Origin: Clostridium sp. KNHs214
GTDB lineage: Bacteria; Bacillota; Clostridia; Clostridiales; Clostridiaceae
Direction of reading: 5' to 3'
Assembly: GCF_000744935.1 (NCBI RefSeq)
Contig: NZ_JQMW01000009.1
Location: forward strand, 496,001 to 560,000
Length of the DNA stretch: 64,000 nucleotides
The notes under the pieces are model-generated. The model saw only the letters and a list, made by a program, of their open reading frames with translations, was not told the DNA's origin and searched no databases. Below are positions 8,282 to 18,661 of this stretch, piece by piece (position 1 is the first letter of the stretch; each line of letters opens with the position of its first letter). Position numbers and translations under genes: made by a program.

Positions 8282-10333
8282 ATGGTAAAAAAAAATATGT
8301 TTGAAAAAGCTAATAAACTTATAAATGAAAAATCTCCATATTTACTTCAACACGCACATAACCCCGTAGATTGGTATCCTTGGTGTGAGGAGGCTTTTAA
8401 AAAGGCACAAGCTGAAGATAAACCCATATTTTTGAGCATAGGTTATAGTACTTGTCATTGGTGTCACGTAATGGCTCACGAAAGTTTTGAGGATGAAGAA
8501 GTGGCTAAAATATTAAACGAAAACTTTGTGTCTATAAAGGTGGATAGAGAAGAGAGACCGGATATTGACAGTATATACATGACATTTTGCCAGATGTTTA
8601 CCGGCAGTGGAGGATGGCCCTTAAGTGTTTTTATGACTCCTGAAAAGAAACCTTTTTTTGCAGGTACTTATTTTCCAAAAGAAGATAGGTATGGAATGAG
8701 AGGAATTGTAAGTTTGCTAAAAGGCATAGTTGATGCTTGGAGGAAAGATAAAGGGAATTTAATAGAAAAAAGTCATTATATAACAGGGAGAATGCAAGAA
8801 GCCATTAAGGATGAAGTGGGAGAAGTAGGAGAAAATTTAATAAATAAGGCGTATACAGAGCTTAGGGAAGGTTTTGATAAAAAATATGGTGGATTTGGGT
8901 TTTATCCTAAGTTTCCCATTGCTCAAAATTTAATGTTTTTGCTCAGATATTATGATCATCATAAAGATGAAAAAGCTCTTTATATGGTAGAGGAAACCTT
9001 AAAGCATATGTTTAAGGGGGGCATATTTGACCACATAGGATATGGATTTTCTAGATATTCTACAGATGAAAAGTGGTTAATTCCTCATTTTGAAAAAATG
9101 CTTTATGACAATGCTCTTCTAGCTATTGCTTATATAGAGACCTATGAAGTCACTAAAAAAGAATTTTACAGGGAAGTGTGTGAAAAAATAATAGACTATG
9201 TAATAAGGGTTATGATGAGTAATGAAGGAGCTTTTTATTGTGCAGAAGATGCAGATTCAGAGGGTGTAGAAGGTAAATTTTACGTATGGCGTAAGGATGA
9301 AATTAAGGACGTACTTAAGAATAATTGGGAAGTATATTGTAAGTATTATGACATAACTGACAGAGGAAACTTTCAAGGCCAAAACATACCTAATTTAATA
9401 AATACTGATATAAATGATTTAGAAAAGGATAAAGAAGTTAGAAAGATTTTACAAAAGTGCAGGGAGAAACTTTTTGAACATAGAGAAAAAAGAATACATC
9501 CGCATAAGGACGATAAAATATTAACCTCATGGAATGGATTGATGATTGCAGCTATAGCCCATGTGGGAAGGGTTTTAAATAATGAAAGTTATATAAGTTA
9601 TGCAGAAAAGGCAGTGAATTTTATTCTCCATAATATGATAAATGAAAAAGGAAGATTAATGGCTAGATATAAGGATGGTCAGGCTGACTTTTTAGCCTAT
9701 CTAGATGATTATGCTTTTATTATTTGGTCTCTTATAGAACTTTATAATGCTACTTTCAAGGAGGAATACTTAAAAGAAGCGGTAAAATTAAATGATGAAA
9801 TGTTAAGGCTTTTTTGGGACGATGAAAATGGTGGATTCTTCTTATATGGCGAAGATGGAGAAAATTTAATAGTAAGGCCTAAAGAAATTTACGATGGGGC
9901 AATTCCATCTGGAAATTCAGTAGCGGCTTTAAATATGATTAGATTGGCTAGAATAACAGGAAATGTGGAACTTGAAAATAAAGTGAATCAAATGTTTAAA
10001 TGCTTTGGGGGAAAGGTAAATTCTAACCCAAGTTTATATAATTTCTTTAATATGGCACTTATGTATGCTAAAGAAGGAGGTAAGGAGATTGTTATATGTG
10101 GTCATAAGGAAGATAAAGAAGTAAGGGATATACTAAAGGAGGTTAATAAGAGATTTTTACCATATACTAGTACCATAGTATATGATGGAAATGAGGATAT
10201 TGTAAAGATAATACCTTATATTAAAGATTACAGTAGAATAGACAATAAGACCACTATATATGTATGCAAAAATAATAGCTGTAGCAGAGGTATAAATTCT
10301 CTAGAGGAATTTGTAAAAAAAGAATTCTCTTAA
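8282..10333 (+). CDS. yyaL: YyaL/SSP411-family protein with thioredoxin-like domain
   Basis: This 683-residue protein has the DUF255 architecture. An N-terminal thioredoxin-like domain (about residues 1-165) contains CHWC at 58-61, inside the family hallmark STCHWCHVM, and a following GGWPLSVF. The rest is a large alpha/alpha-barrel of the N-acylglucosamine 2-epimerase/glucosidase type ([25 protein letters not shown] and [10 protein letters not shown] are typical). Homologues run from bacteria to mammalian SPATA20; their biochemical function is not established. The start has GGAAGAG upstream and the gene is followed by its own terminator, so it is monocistronic. Nothing in the context fixes its role. 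Confidence 0.93.
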   Translation: MVKKNMFEKANKLINEKSPYLLQHAHNPVDWYPWCEEAFKKAQAEDKPIFLSIGYSTCHWCHVMAHESFEDEEVAKILNENFVSIKVDREERPDIDSIYMTFCQMFTGSGGWPLSVFMTPEKKPFFAGTYFPKEDRYGMRGIVSLLKGIVDAWRKDKGNLIEKSHYITGRMQEAIKDEVGEVGENLINKAYTELREGFDKKYGGFGFYPKFPIAQNLMFLLRYYDHHKDEKALYMVEETLKHMFKGGIFDHIGYGFSRYSTDEKWLIPHFEKMLYDNALLAIAYIETYEVTKKEFYREVCEKIIDYVIRVMMSNEGAFYCAEDADSEGVEGKFYVWRKDEIKDVLKNNWEVYCKYYDITDRGNFQGQNIPNLINTDINDLEKDKEVRKILQKCREKLFEHREKRIHPHKDDKILTSWNGLMIAAIAHVGRVLNNESYISYAEKAVNFILHNMINEKGRLMARYKDGQADFLAYLDDYAFIIWSLIELYNATFKEEYLKEAVKLNDEMLRLFWDDENGGFFLYGEDGENLIVRPKEIYDGAIPSGNSVAALNMIRLARITGNVELENKVNQMFKCFGGKVNSNPSLYNFFNMALMYAKEGGKEIVICGHKEDKEVRDILKEVNKRFLPYTSTIVYDGNEDIVKIIPYIKDYSRIDNKTTIYVCKNNSCSRGINSLEEFVKKEFS

Positions 10334-10340
10334 ATATAAA

Positions 10341-10364
10341 GATCGCAAAAGCGGTCTTTTTGTT
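10341..10364 (+). terminator. Rho-independent terminator after yyaL
   Basis: Stem GATCGC / GCGGTC with loop AAAA is followed by TTTTTG. The stop of yyaL is 8 bases before the stem. Confidence 0.85.
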
Positions 10365-10582
10365 TAGGGAAAAATCTATAGAACTAAAGTTATAAATTAT
10401 AATTGTAATATATTGTATGGCAAGTGTTATAAGGAATAGTTATAATTAAGTGAGTAATCTATTATTTATATATGTGTATCAAGTATATCTATTATAATAT
10501 TCTAAAATCATATGAAAATGAAATATAATGGCGGATATAGTATTGAGAATAATTTATAAATTTTGAAAATTTTATATAATAT

Positions 10583-10894
10583 GATTATCCCACAAAAAGC
10601 ATTACATTACCTGAATTATGAAATTTCTCTGTAATGACTTGCATAAGAAGCAAAGGAACTGTTTAAATTTAATTTTAGAAATTCTTCTTTTAGACAGATA
10701 AAATTATCGTAAGCCTGGCAAGGACGCCAGGCTAGCGAACCTGAGGCAGGACGCTGAATGTGAGCATTAGATAATTTTATATGGCTAAAAGATTAGAATT
10801 TCTTAAATTAAATTTATTGTTCCGAGCTCTTATGCAAGTCATGGAGGAGAAATTTCATAATTCCATCACATTATACTTTTATTGTAGGATAATC
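10583..10894. mobile_element. Family A MITE-like element, full-length copy 1 (312 bp giant palindrome)
   Basis: The whole element is one imperfect inverted repeat. The left arm from GATTATCCCACAAAAAGC to about 10709 pairs with the right arm ending ATTGTAGGATAATC. The central loop (about 10710-10770) is GC-richer and contains its own inverted repeat GCCTGGC / GCCAGGC. Copy 2 at 47637-47947 is the same sequence inverted. Flanks ATAATAT (10576-10582) and GTAATAT (10895-10901) match 6 of 7, consistent with an aged target duplication. No ORF is present. It fills the gap between yyaL and the second Nudix gene. Confidence 0.85.
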
Positions 10895-10941
10895 GTAATA
10901 TAGATTTGATTAAAAAATAATATTTGTATAGGAGGAAAATT

Positions 10942-11385
10942 ATGAATAGATATCCTGAACCAACGGTTGGAGCTATAATCTTTAATCCAGAGGGCAAAAT
11001 ACTTCTTTGTAAATCTCATAAATGGGGAAATAAATATGTAATTCCTGGGGGACATATTGAATTGGGAGAAAGAATGGAAGATGCTTTAAAAAGGGAAATA
11101 TTAGAGGAGACAGGCTTAGACATATATGATATTAAATTAATTAGTTTAAAGGAAAGTGTATATAGTGACACATTCCATGAGGGAAAGCATTTTATTTTTA
11201 TCGACTATATGTGTAAGACTGACTCAAGTAATGTTATTTTAAATGATGAAGCAGAAGAATACATATGGGCAGATTTAAAAAAAATTCAACATTATGACTT
11301 AGGTGGCTTTATGAAAGAATTACTATTAGAGTTGAAAAATAGAAAAAAATCAAATAAATGTATAGAAATATTTTATAACTATTAA
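10942..11385 (+). CDS. Nudix hydrolase
   Basis: The 147-residue protein has a complete Nudix box (GGHIELGERMEDALK followed by REILEETGL). The N terminus PTVGAIIFNPEGKILLCKSHKWGNKYVIPGG is typical of MutT-like nucleotide pyrophosphatases with broad specificity. Two residues of context in the C-terminal half, HFIFIDYMCK and EAEEYIWADL, are family-typical. GGAGG at 10931 fixes the start at 10942. The gene lies 43 bases before a response regulator and could be transcribed with it. The substrate is not predictable from sequence. Confidence 0.88.
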   Translation: MNRYPEPTVGAIIFNPEGKILLCKSHKWGNKYVIPGGHIELGERMEDALKREILEETGLDIYDIKLISLKESVYSDTFHEGKHFIFIDYMCKTDSSNVILNDEAEEYIWADLKKIQHYDLGGFMKELLLELKNRKKSNKCIEIFYNY

Positions 11386-11428
11386 TACAATGAGAAATAT
11401 TTTTAGTTTTTGTAAAAGGGGTGTTGTT

Positions 11429-12121
11429 ATGGGGAATATTTTATTAGTAGAAGATGATGAATCTTTAAATAGAGGGATAAGCTTTAAACTTAGAAAAGAA
11501 GGATATAATGTTTTTACATGTAAATGCATAAAAGAGGCAAAGGGTATTTTAAAAAAAAGTAATATAGATCTTGTTCTGTTGGATGTTAATTTACCTGATG
11601 GAAATGGTTTTAAATTTTGCGAGTTTATAAGGGAAAATGGTGATACATTGGTTATATTTTTAACTGCTTGTGACCAAGAGGTAGATATAGTTAATGGGTA
11701 TGACTTAGGAGCAGATGACTATATTACAAAACCCTTCAGTCTTATGGTACTTATATCAAAAGTCAGAGCGGTGTTAAGAAGAAAAAATAATAAACATGGT
11801 GAAAAAGTTATATACACAGGTAACATAGCTTTTTATACAGATAAATTTAAAGTCTTTAAAGATAAAGAAGAATTAATTTTAAGTAAAACTGAATTTAAAC
11901 TATTAAAATACTTAATATCTAATTCTGGACAAGTTATAACTAAAGAACAACTTTTAAGTGAGTTATGGGATTTAGATGGGAATTTTGTAGATGAAAATAC
12001 TGTGGCAGTAAATATAAGTAGGCTTAGAAAAAAAATAGAAGAAGATCCGTCTAATCCTAAATATATAAAGAACATAAGGGGAATTGGGTACACTTGGGCA
12101 GAAAGGTGTGCAATAAAATGA
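11429..12121 (+). CDS. OmpR-family response regulator of module 1
   Basis: A 230-residue two-component regulator. The receiver domain shows the acidic pair EDDE, the phospho-acceptor Asp in LVLLDVNLPDGNG, Thr in FLTA and Lys in DDYITKPF. The C-terminal winged helix has the OmpR/PhoB pattern ending VAVNISRLRKKIE and IRGIGYTW. The start was moved to ATG 11429, which follows AAAGGGG; an in-frame ATG at 11390 would add 13 unrelated residues. The stop overlaps the kinase start by 4 bases (ATGA). It probably controls the adjacent ABC genes at 13479-16551 in response to a peptide antibiotic, by analogy with such clusters. Confidence 0.93.
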   Translation: MGNILLVEDDESLNRGISFKLRKEGYNVFTCKCIKEAKGILKKSNIDLVLLDVNLPDGNGFKFCEFIRENGDTLVIFLTACDQEVDIVNGYDLGADDYITKPFSLMVLISKVRAVLRRKNNKHGEKVIYTGNIAFYTDKFKVFKDKEELILSKTEFKLLKYLISNSGQVITKEQLLSELWDLDGNFVDENTVAVNISRLRKKIEEDPSNPKYIKNIRGIGYTWAERCAIK

Positions 12122-13360
12122 TTAGATATATTAAAAGAGAACCTTTACTTAAAAAAGTATTATTCATTGGAATAACCATTTTACTAATTAATAATTTAAT
12201 TGTTTTTTACCTACATTTTACAACTTTAAATTCAATTCATAAACAGCATATGGAATTTTCACAAGAGCTAATAGGAAAAATGGTAAATGTATTTCCAGAA
12301 AAAGAAAATGAAATAGTAAAAACCTTTTTTAATGAGGGAAATGAAAAGGATATAAATAACGGGAAAAAAATACTAGATAAATATGGTTATGAAACTGAAA
12401 TAAAAATGTGGCAAGATCTTACTTTTAAAAAATATTTTTATAATTTAGGGTTCTATGATTTTATCTCTATGAATTTGTTAACAGTAGTTGTTATTTGTGT
12501 ATTAGCATATGCAGTTATCTATTTTATAAAGAACGTAGATAAAATATCTATAGCTGCGGACTCTATAATGGATAATAATTTTAAGTTGAATTTAGAAGAC
12601 AATGTAGAAGGTGTATTTTCAGAGTTATCTTCTAAAATAAAACAGATGTCAAAGACTCTGCAATATAATTTTACAAATTTAAAAAAAGAAAAGGAAAATA
12701 TAAAATCTTTAGTTACAGACATATCCCATCAACTTAAAACTCCTTTAGCTTCTATTAAATTATTTAATTCTCTTTTAATAGAGGAGAAGTTAACTAAAGG
12801 AGAAATACAGGAATTTTTACTTAGAAGTAAACAGGAAATAAATAAATTGGAATGGCTTTTTAATTCTTTGCTAAAGATATCTAGAATGGAAGCCGGCATG
12901 ATAGAACTTAAGAAGGAGTTAAAGGATATAAAGTCAACTTTGTTAAGGGCTATTAGTGAAATTTTTATTAAAGCACAAGAAAAAAATATTGAAATAAATG
13001 CAGAAGAAATACATTCTGTGTTAGTTTGTCATGATCCTAAATGGACTAAAGAGGCTATATTTAATATTTTAGAGAACTCAGTAAAGTATACTGAAAACAG
13101 TGATTACCACTGAATTAATGGAAAGCTATTTAAGGATAGATATTGAAGATAACGGTATAGGGATACCTAAAGAAGAATTTAATGATATATTTAAAAGATT
13201 TTACAGAGGAAAATTACAGAGGGTTAAATACTGCGAAGGTTCTGGTGTTGGTTTATATTTAACTAGGAAGATATTTGAGGAACAGGGAGGAAGTATAATG
13301 GTAGATTCAATAGAAGGTAGAGGAACTAAGTTTAGTCTTTACTTAGAAAACTGTAAGTAA
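12118..13360 (+). pseudogene. Sensor histidine kinase of module 1, frameshifted near 13100
   Basis: The first frame (12118-13113) encodes two membrane helices around an extracellular loop, a linker, the H box with DISHQLKTPLAS, and the N box NILENSVKYT, then stops. The ATPase lid continues in the +1 frame (to 13360) with EDNGIGIPKEEF (G1), a phenylalanine box (FKRFYRG) and GSGVGLYL (G2). All kinase motifs are present in order, so a single small indel near 13095-13105 broke one gene. A run of four A at about 13094 is a candidate site. The truncated first product keeps His but lacks the complete ATP-binding site and should be inactive. A sequencing error cannot be excluded. Confidence 0.85.
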
Positions 13361-13478
13361 GTTTGAAAGTTTAATGTAAATATTAGATGCTATCCTATAG
13401 TTGTAATTGAAAAGAAGAGTTACAAGTTTTATCTGAAACTAAGTAATGTCAGATTAATAATTACAAGGGGGAGTAAAT

Positions 13479-14162
13479 ATGAAAATTTTGCAAGCAAGTT
13501 TATTGAAGAAATATTATGGAGCAGGGGATAATCTTGTAAAGGCATTAGATGGCGTTAATCTCAGTATTGATGAGGGTGAATTTGTTGCAATAGTAGGTGC
13601 TTCAGGTTCTGGAAAGAGTACCTTACTTCATATATTAGGAGGTTTAGACAGACCCACTAGTGGGAAGGTGGTTATAGATGGAAAAGATATATTTTCTATG
13701 AATGACAACAAACTGGCTGTATTTAGAAGAAGAAAAATAGGATTTATTTTTCAATCATACAATCTTGTGCCAGTTTTAAATGTTTGGGAGAATATAACAC
13801 TTCCTATAGGATTAGATGGTAAAAAAGTAGATAAGATGTATATTGATGATTTGATGAATACTTTAGGAATATATGAAAAAAAGAAGTTTCTTACAAATGC
13901 GCTTTCAGGAGGACAGCAACAGAGAACTGCTATAGCTAGAGCTTTAGCAACAAAGCCGGCTATAATATTAGCAGATGAACCTACAGGAAATTTAGATTCT
14001 AAAAATAGTGCGGAAGTAATTAATTTGCTGAAAATGTCTATAAAGAAGTATCATCAAACTTTAATTATGATTACACATGATGATAGAATAGCTCAAATGG
14101 CTGATAGGGTAATTAGGATCACTGATGGAAAAGTAGTTAATGGGGGGAATAAAAATGAGTAG
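13479..14162 (+). CDS. ABC transporter ATP-binding protein of module 1
   Basis: A 227-residue ATPase of the LolD/MacB/BceA class. Walker A is GASGSGKST, the Q loop is IFQSYNLVPVLNVWENI, the signature is LSGGQQQRTAIARAL, and Walker B is IILADEPTGNLDS. AAGGGGGAG precedes the ATG. It overlaps the permease gene by 8 bases, so the pair is made as one transporter. With the regulator and kinase upstream this forms a typical sensing and efflux or detoxification unit for peptide antibiotics or other membrane-active compounds; the ligand is unknown. Confidence 0.94.
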   Translation: MKILQASLLKKYYGAGDNLVKALDGVNLSIDEGEFVAIVGASGSGKSTLLHILGGLDRPTSGKVVIDGKDIFSMNDNKLAVFRRRKIGFIFQSYNLVPVLNVWENITLPIGLDGKKVDKMYIDDLMNTLGIYEKKKFLTNALSGGQQQRTAIARALATKPAIILADEPTGNLDSKNSAEVINLLKMSIKKYHQTLIMITHDDRIAQMADRVIRITDGKVVNGGNKNE

Positions 14163-16551
14163 TATATTAAATTTTTCGTGGAAAAATTTTAAATGCAATA
14201 AACGAAAAAATATTCTCACTATTATTACAATAATGCTAACAACATGTTTATTGATATCTATAGGTATATTATCTAATAGTGTTAGAATTATGAATATAAG
14301 AGGAATAGAGGGAAGGGTAGGAAAATGTCATGGCAAATATTCCAATTTGAATAAAAAACAGGAGAATACATTAAAAAATAATATAAAGGTAAAAGAAATT
14401 GGACAATATATTTTTGCAGCAGATGTAAAAAATAAGGATTTAGGCTCCTGCATAATGAATTTTTTATATATGGATAAAACATATATGGAAATGCAAAATG
14501 TAAAATTGGAAAAGGGCCATATGCCCGAAAAAAGTAATGAAATAGCTGTAGAGAGATGGATACTAGAAAGGCTGCGTGTAAAACCAGAGGTTGGTGAAAA
14601 AGTACATTTTAAATATTTATTTCGCCTAAAGGATGATAAAAAAGAGCCTATTATAGATGAAAAGGAATTTATTATAAGTGGAATCTTAAAAGAAAATGAG
14701 TATGCAAGAATGCAATATGTTTCAAATGCAGTGGTATCTAAAAATTTTATTGAGGATAAATTTAGTTCAGATGATTTTAAAACGTCTTATTACGTAAGAC
14801 TAAAGGATAATAAGAATATAGAAGAGAACATACTTCATATAGGTAAAAATTTAGGAGTATCATCTGATGACATGAGTATAAATGAAGATTATATAAAATC
14901 TTTTGAAATAGATTTTGAGGCTATAATGCCTTACATTGTTATTGGGCTAGTAGTAATTTTGTCTGCAATTATAGTAATCCATAATATTTTTCATATTTCT
15001 ATAATTGATAAAATAAGACAATTTGGTCTTTTAGGTGCATTAGGAGCCACCAAAAAACAGATAAGAAAAAGTATTATGTTAGATGGAATTTTTATGTCAA
15101 GTATAGGGATACCCTTAGGTATTTTGATGGGTTATATTTTAAGCTATTTTGTAATACCTATGGTTTACGTTGAAAATTTAACTATAGAATCCTCTCCATA
15201 TATAATTTTGGTAACAATTATAGTAAGTCTTCTTACAGTAATAATTTCATTAATAAAACCTGCAAGAATGGCAGCAAAAGTATCTCCTATAGAGGCTATA
15301 AGGTTTAGTGGAGCCAAGATGAAAGAGAAAAATGTAATAAAAGATGGTGAAAAAGAAATAGATGAGAAGAAACTTTCATATTTAAATTTATGGAGAAACA
15401 AAAAAAGAACTATTATGACATTATTATCCTTAACCATAAGTGGAGTTTTATTTATGATATTTTCAACAATTATTCCAAGCATGGATATAAATCAGCGTGT
15501 GAAGGAGGATATTAGAAGTGATTTTCAACTCACTTCAATGCATGCGCATACTGATGACGGTGTATCTAATCCATTCAAAAGCGATTTAATTAAAAGAATA
15601 AAAGATATAAATGGTGTTGAAAATGTAAATTTATTAAGACACACTTCACTTAAATTAGAAGATAAAACTATACTCAATAAAAAAAATATATCATGCAATT
15701 TTTATGGATTTGATGATAAAATGTTAAGAGATTCTAAAAAGTATTTACTTGATGGAAAGATGTCTTTAGATGATTTAAAGAATAAAAATGGAGTATTGGT
15801 AGTGATTTCAGAAAATAGACCCTGTCATTTTAAAGTTGGAGAGAAAGTAAATTTAAAGAAAATTAGTGGCAATAATAAAGAAAAAATTTTAGAGTTTACG
15901 GTAATTGGAATAGTAAGAAAAAATATAGAAGATTTAGGTTGGTCCCATTGGGGAGGTGTACAATTTATAACTCACAAAGATACTTTTGTAAGGACTCTTG
16001 AAGATGATAGACCTGTAAGATTAAATATAGATATAAAGGAAGATAAATACGATTATGTAAAAAAATCTTTAAAAAGCTTGGGAAATAGCAATGTAACCAT
16101 TATGGATTATAGAGAAGTTAAAGAGAAACTTGAAAATCAATTCAGAGGAATTAAAGTGGTTTCTGGTAGTATAATTTTTGTAATAGCGATTATTGGTATT
16201 CTTAATTTAATAAATACCATAATTACTAGTATACTTGCAAGAAAAAAGGAAATAGGTATGCTTCAAGCTGTAGGACTTTCAGATAGGCAGCTTATAAAAA
16301 CTCTTCAAATAGAGGGGATGTACTATGCCTTAATAAGTGGAGTAGTATCAGTAACTTTAGGAACTGCAATAGGATATATATGCTATAGGTTATTTAGAAA
16401 AAAAGCTACCTATGCAGTGTATAAGTTTCCGTTAATTTCGCTTATATCCCTTATAGTTATACTAATAGCTATAGAAATTTTAATTACTTACTTAGCTCAA
16501 AGAAGTCTTAAAAAAGATTCTATAGTAGATAAAATAAGATATAATGAATAG
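14155..16551 (+). CDS. FtsX/MacB-type ABC permease of module 1
   Basis: The 798-residue membrane protein has two FtsX domains. An N-terminal helix (ILTIITIMLTTCLLISIGIL) is followed by an extracellular region, three helices ending near PARMAAKVSPIEAIR, then a second helix/extracellular/three-helix block whose last helix ends at IAIEILITYLAQ. The cytoplasmic box RQFGLLGALGATKKQI and its counterpart KEIGMLQAVGLSDRQL are family hallmarks. ATG 14155 is preferred over 14140 because GGGGGG sits between them at the right distance. It works with the ATPase upstream. Such two-domain permeases with large extracellular loops act as mechanotransmission or substrate-extraction devices rather than classical channels. 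Confidence 0.92.
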   Translation: MSSILNFSWKNFKCNKRKNILTIITIMLTTCLLISIGILSNSVRIMNIRGIEGRVGKCHGKYSNLNKKQENTLKNNIKVKEIGQYIFAADVKNKDLGSCIMNFLYMDKTYMEMQNVKLEKGHMPEKSNEIAVERWILERLRVKPEVGEKVHFKYLFRLKDDKKEPIIDEKEFIISGILKENEYARMQYVSNAVVSKNFIEDKFSSDDFKTSYYVRLKDNKNIEENILHIGKNLGVSSDDMSINEDYIKSFEIDFEAIMPYIVIGLVVILSAIIVIHNIFHISIIDKIRQFGLLGALGATKKQIRKSIMLDGIFMSSIGIPLGILMGYILSYFVIPMVYVENLTIESSPYIILVTIIVSLLTVIISLIKPARMAAKVSPIEAIRFSGAKMKEKNVIKDGEKEIDEKKLSYLNLWRNKKRTIMTLLSLTISGVLFMIFSTIIPSMDINQRVKEDIRSDFQLTSMHAHTDDGVSNPFKSDLIKRIKDINGVENVNLLRHTSLKLEDKTILNKKNISCNFYGFDDKMLRDSKKYLLDGKMSLDDLKNKNGVLVVISENRPCHFKVGEKVNLKKISGNNKEKILEFTVIGIVRKNIEDLGWSHWGGVQFITHKDTFVRTLEDDRPVRLNIDIKEDKYDYVKKSLKSLGNSNVTIMDYREVKEKLENQFRGIKVVSGSIIFVIAIIGILNLINTIITSILARKKEIGMLQAVGLSDRQLIKTLQIEGMYYALISGVVSVTLGTAIGYICYRLFRKKATYAVYKFPLISLISLIVILIAIEILITYLAQRSLKKDSIVDKIRYNE

Positions 16552-16632
16552 TCGTTTATAAAAATATATTAGGATATGTCATAATGGTGAGGTTTTCACC
16601 TATATAAATATATACTAAAATATATCATGTGT

Positions 16633-16670
16633 AAGGGATTTCGTATTTATAAACGAAATCTCTTATTTTT
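16633..16670 (+). terminator. Rho-independent terminator between modules 1 and 2
   Basis: The stem AAGGGATTTCGT / ACGAAATCTCTT is followed by ATTTTT. It separates the first permease from the second response regulator. Confidence 0.8.
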
Positions 16671-16699
16671 ATGATGCTTATTAGAGAAAAGGTGATGAA

Positions 16700-17386
16700 A
16701 TGTATAAAATTTTTCTTATAGAGGACGATGAGAAATTGCAGGAACACATAAAAGAGTATCTTGAAAGATATGATTATCAAGTGGAAACTGTAGAAGATTA
16801 TAAAAAAGTAGAGGAACAATTTTACAGTATAAATCCAGATTTGGTTTTATTGGATATAAACCTACCTTATTATGATGGATTTTATTTCTGTCGTATATTG
16901 AGAAGAAAAAATACAATTCCAATTATTATTATATCTGCAAGAACAGCAGAAGCGGAACAGGTTATGGGAATTGAATTGGGAGCAGATGATTATATTACAA
17001 AGCCCCTTAGTCTTCAAATACTTTTAGCAAAGATAAAAGCATGTTTTAGAAGAAGTTGTGGAGAGTATGTAAAAAACAATAATATAAGTATAAATGGCTT
17101 AACGTTGGATGAAAGCAATTATAAGATAATTTATGAAAATAAAGAGCTAGAGTTTAGTAAAAATGAATGTAAATTAATAAAAAAGTTAATTGAGGATAAG
17201 GATAAGGTGGTTACAAGGGAGAAATTATTAGAAATTCTATGGGATGATACTGTGTTTGTGGATGATAACACATTAACTGTAAATGTAACAAGGGTAAAAA
17301 ATAAGTTAAGGGACGTTGGTATAGAAAATGCTATTAAAACTAAGAGGGGTGTAGGCTATTTCATTGATTCTAAATCAATAAAGTAG
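16700..17386 (+). CDS. OmpR-family response regulator of module 2 (BceR-like)
   Basis: A 228-residue regulator with acidic pair EDDE, phospho-acceptor Asp in LVLLDINLPYYDG, and Lys in DDYITKPLSLQI. The last segment and the receiver, such as GIELGADDYITKP and FYFCRILRR, match the BceR/GraR class that responds to cell-envelope-active peptides. The DNA-binding part ends TLTVNVTRVKNKL and KRGVGYF. AAAGGTG precedes the ATG. The kinase begins 21 bases downstream. The neighbouring BceA/BceB-like genes at 18662-21410 are the expected targets. Confidence 0.93.
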   Translation: MYKIFLIEDDEKLQEHIKEYLERYDYQVETVEDYKKVEEQFYSINPDLVLLDINLPYYDGFYFCRILRRKNTIPIIIISARTAEAEQVMGIELGADDYITKPLSLQILLAKIKACFRRSCGEYVKNNNISINGLTLDESNYKIIYENKELEFSKNECKLIKKLIEDKDKVVTREKLLEILWDDTVFVDDNTLTVNVTRVKNKLRDVGIENAIKTKRGVGYFIDSKSIK

Positions 17387-17407
17387 TTTTAAATATTGGG
17401 TGATGAA

Positions 17408-18471
17408 ATGAAAAGAATAATTTTAAATTTTATAAAGGATAAGATTAGGACAACCTTCATTTATTTTATTAATACGTTTGCTATTATTTTATTTTTTTAT
17501 CTTTATGTAGATAAAAGAATTCCCTTATTTTATCTTATAACGATTTCAACCTTTTTATATGTAATGTTTTTAGTATTTCAGTTTTATACCTATTATAAGT
17601 TTAATTTGAGTATTAAAAATATGTCAAAAGATTCAAATATAGATGGTGTATATGCAATAACCTATGAGCAAAAAGGAGTAAAACAGTTATTACATGAAAT
17701 GAATAAAAGATATATATGCAATGTAAATTCTATGAAAGAGGAAAATAAAATAAATAACAAATTTTTTCACAATGGGTTCATAATATGAAAACTCCTGTAT
17801 CTATAATTGAAATTATAATTCAAAAGATTATAGAAAACTTAGATTATCATTGCTTTACTGAAAAGTTAGATGATTCAATGTTAATATACAAATATATTGA
17901 AGAAATAAGGGAAGAAAATACAAAGCTTTTAGATGGTTTAGACCAGATATTAAATATGATACGTATAGAGGACTTCTCAAAGGATTATATTCCAGAAGCT
18001 GTGGACTTATGTGATTCATTGAAGAAGGTTATTAATCAGCAAAAAAATCAATTCATATATAACAAGGTTTTTCCAAAGGTGTTGTGTGAATGTGAAAATA
18101 CGAAAATTCTAACGGATAGAAAATGGAATGAATTTATGATCGGTCAAATTATTTCCAATGCTATTAAGTATAGTAGAGCGGGTGAAGTAGAGAAAGATGT
18201 AAGTAAATTTGTGATTTGTAGAATTGAGAGGGAGGAAAATCATATAGTTCTCAATATAAAGGATGAAGGTATAGGTATACCAAGTTATGATATTAATAGG
18301 GTTTTTGAGGCATTTTTTACAGGAACTAATGGTAGAAAACATAAACAAAGTACGGGAATAGGATTATACATATGTAAAATAATATGTGGAAAATTGGGAC
18401 ATGAAATATCTGTAAGAAGTGAAGTGAAGAAAGAAACAGAAATAAAAATAAAGTACCTTTCAAAATCGTAA
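17408..18471 (+). pseudogene. BceS-like intramembrane-sensing kinase of module 2, frameshifted at a T6 run
   Basis: The first frame (17408-17788) encodes two close membrane helices with almost no extracellular loop, the mark of intramembrane-sensing kinases, then reads out of frame after 17762-17767 (six T). Adding one T there restores NKFFSQWVHNMKTPVS, the exact BceS-type H box with the phospho-accepting His. The second frame then continues through N box ISNAIKYS, G1 DEGIGIP and G2 STGIGLYI to 18471. The shift lies just before the H box, so no active kinase is made from the sequence as given. The homopolymer makes a phase-variable switch, a recent loss or a sequencing error all possible. Confidence 0.88.
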
Positions 18472-18562
18472 GGTTAGGGTAAGGTAAATGCATTACTCCT
18501 TTAAGTTGTAAGATATATAATTTAGCTATAAGGAATGAATTGAATAATTAAAATAATATATT

Positions 18563-18636
18563 GATTATGGCACAAAAAGTATTACATTACTTGAATTATG
18601 AAATTTCACCACATTGTATCTTTTTGTGGTTTAATT
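18563..18636. mobile_element. Family A MITE-like element, internally deleted copy (74 bp)
   Basis: Left end GATTATGGCACAAAAAG and right end CTTTTTGTGGTTTAATT are joined with most of the interior missing. Exact 7-bp flanks ATATATT (18556-18562 and 18637-18643) indicate a target duplication. It sits in the gap between the broken kinase and the BceA-like gene, whose ribosome site starts only 12 bases after the flank. Confidence 0.8.
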
Positions 18637-18661
18637 ATATATTACATTTGGAGGGGAAAAC

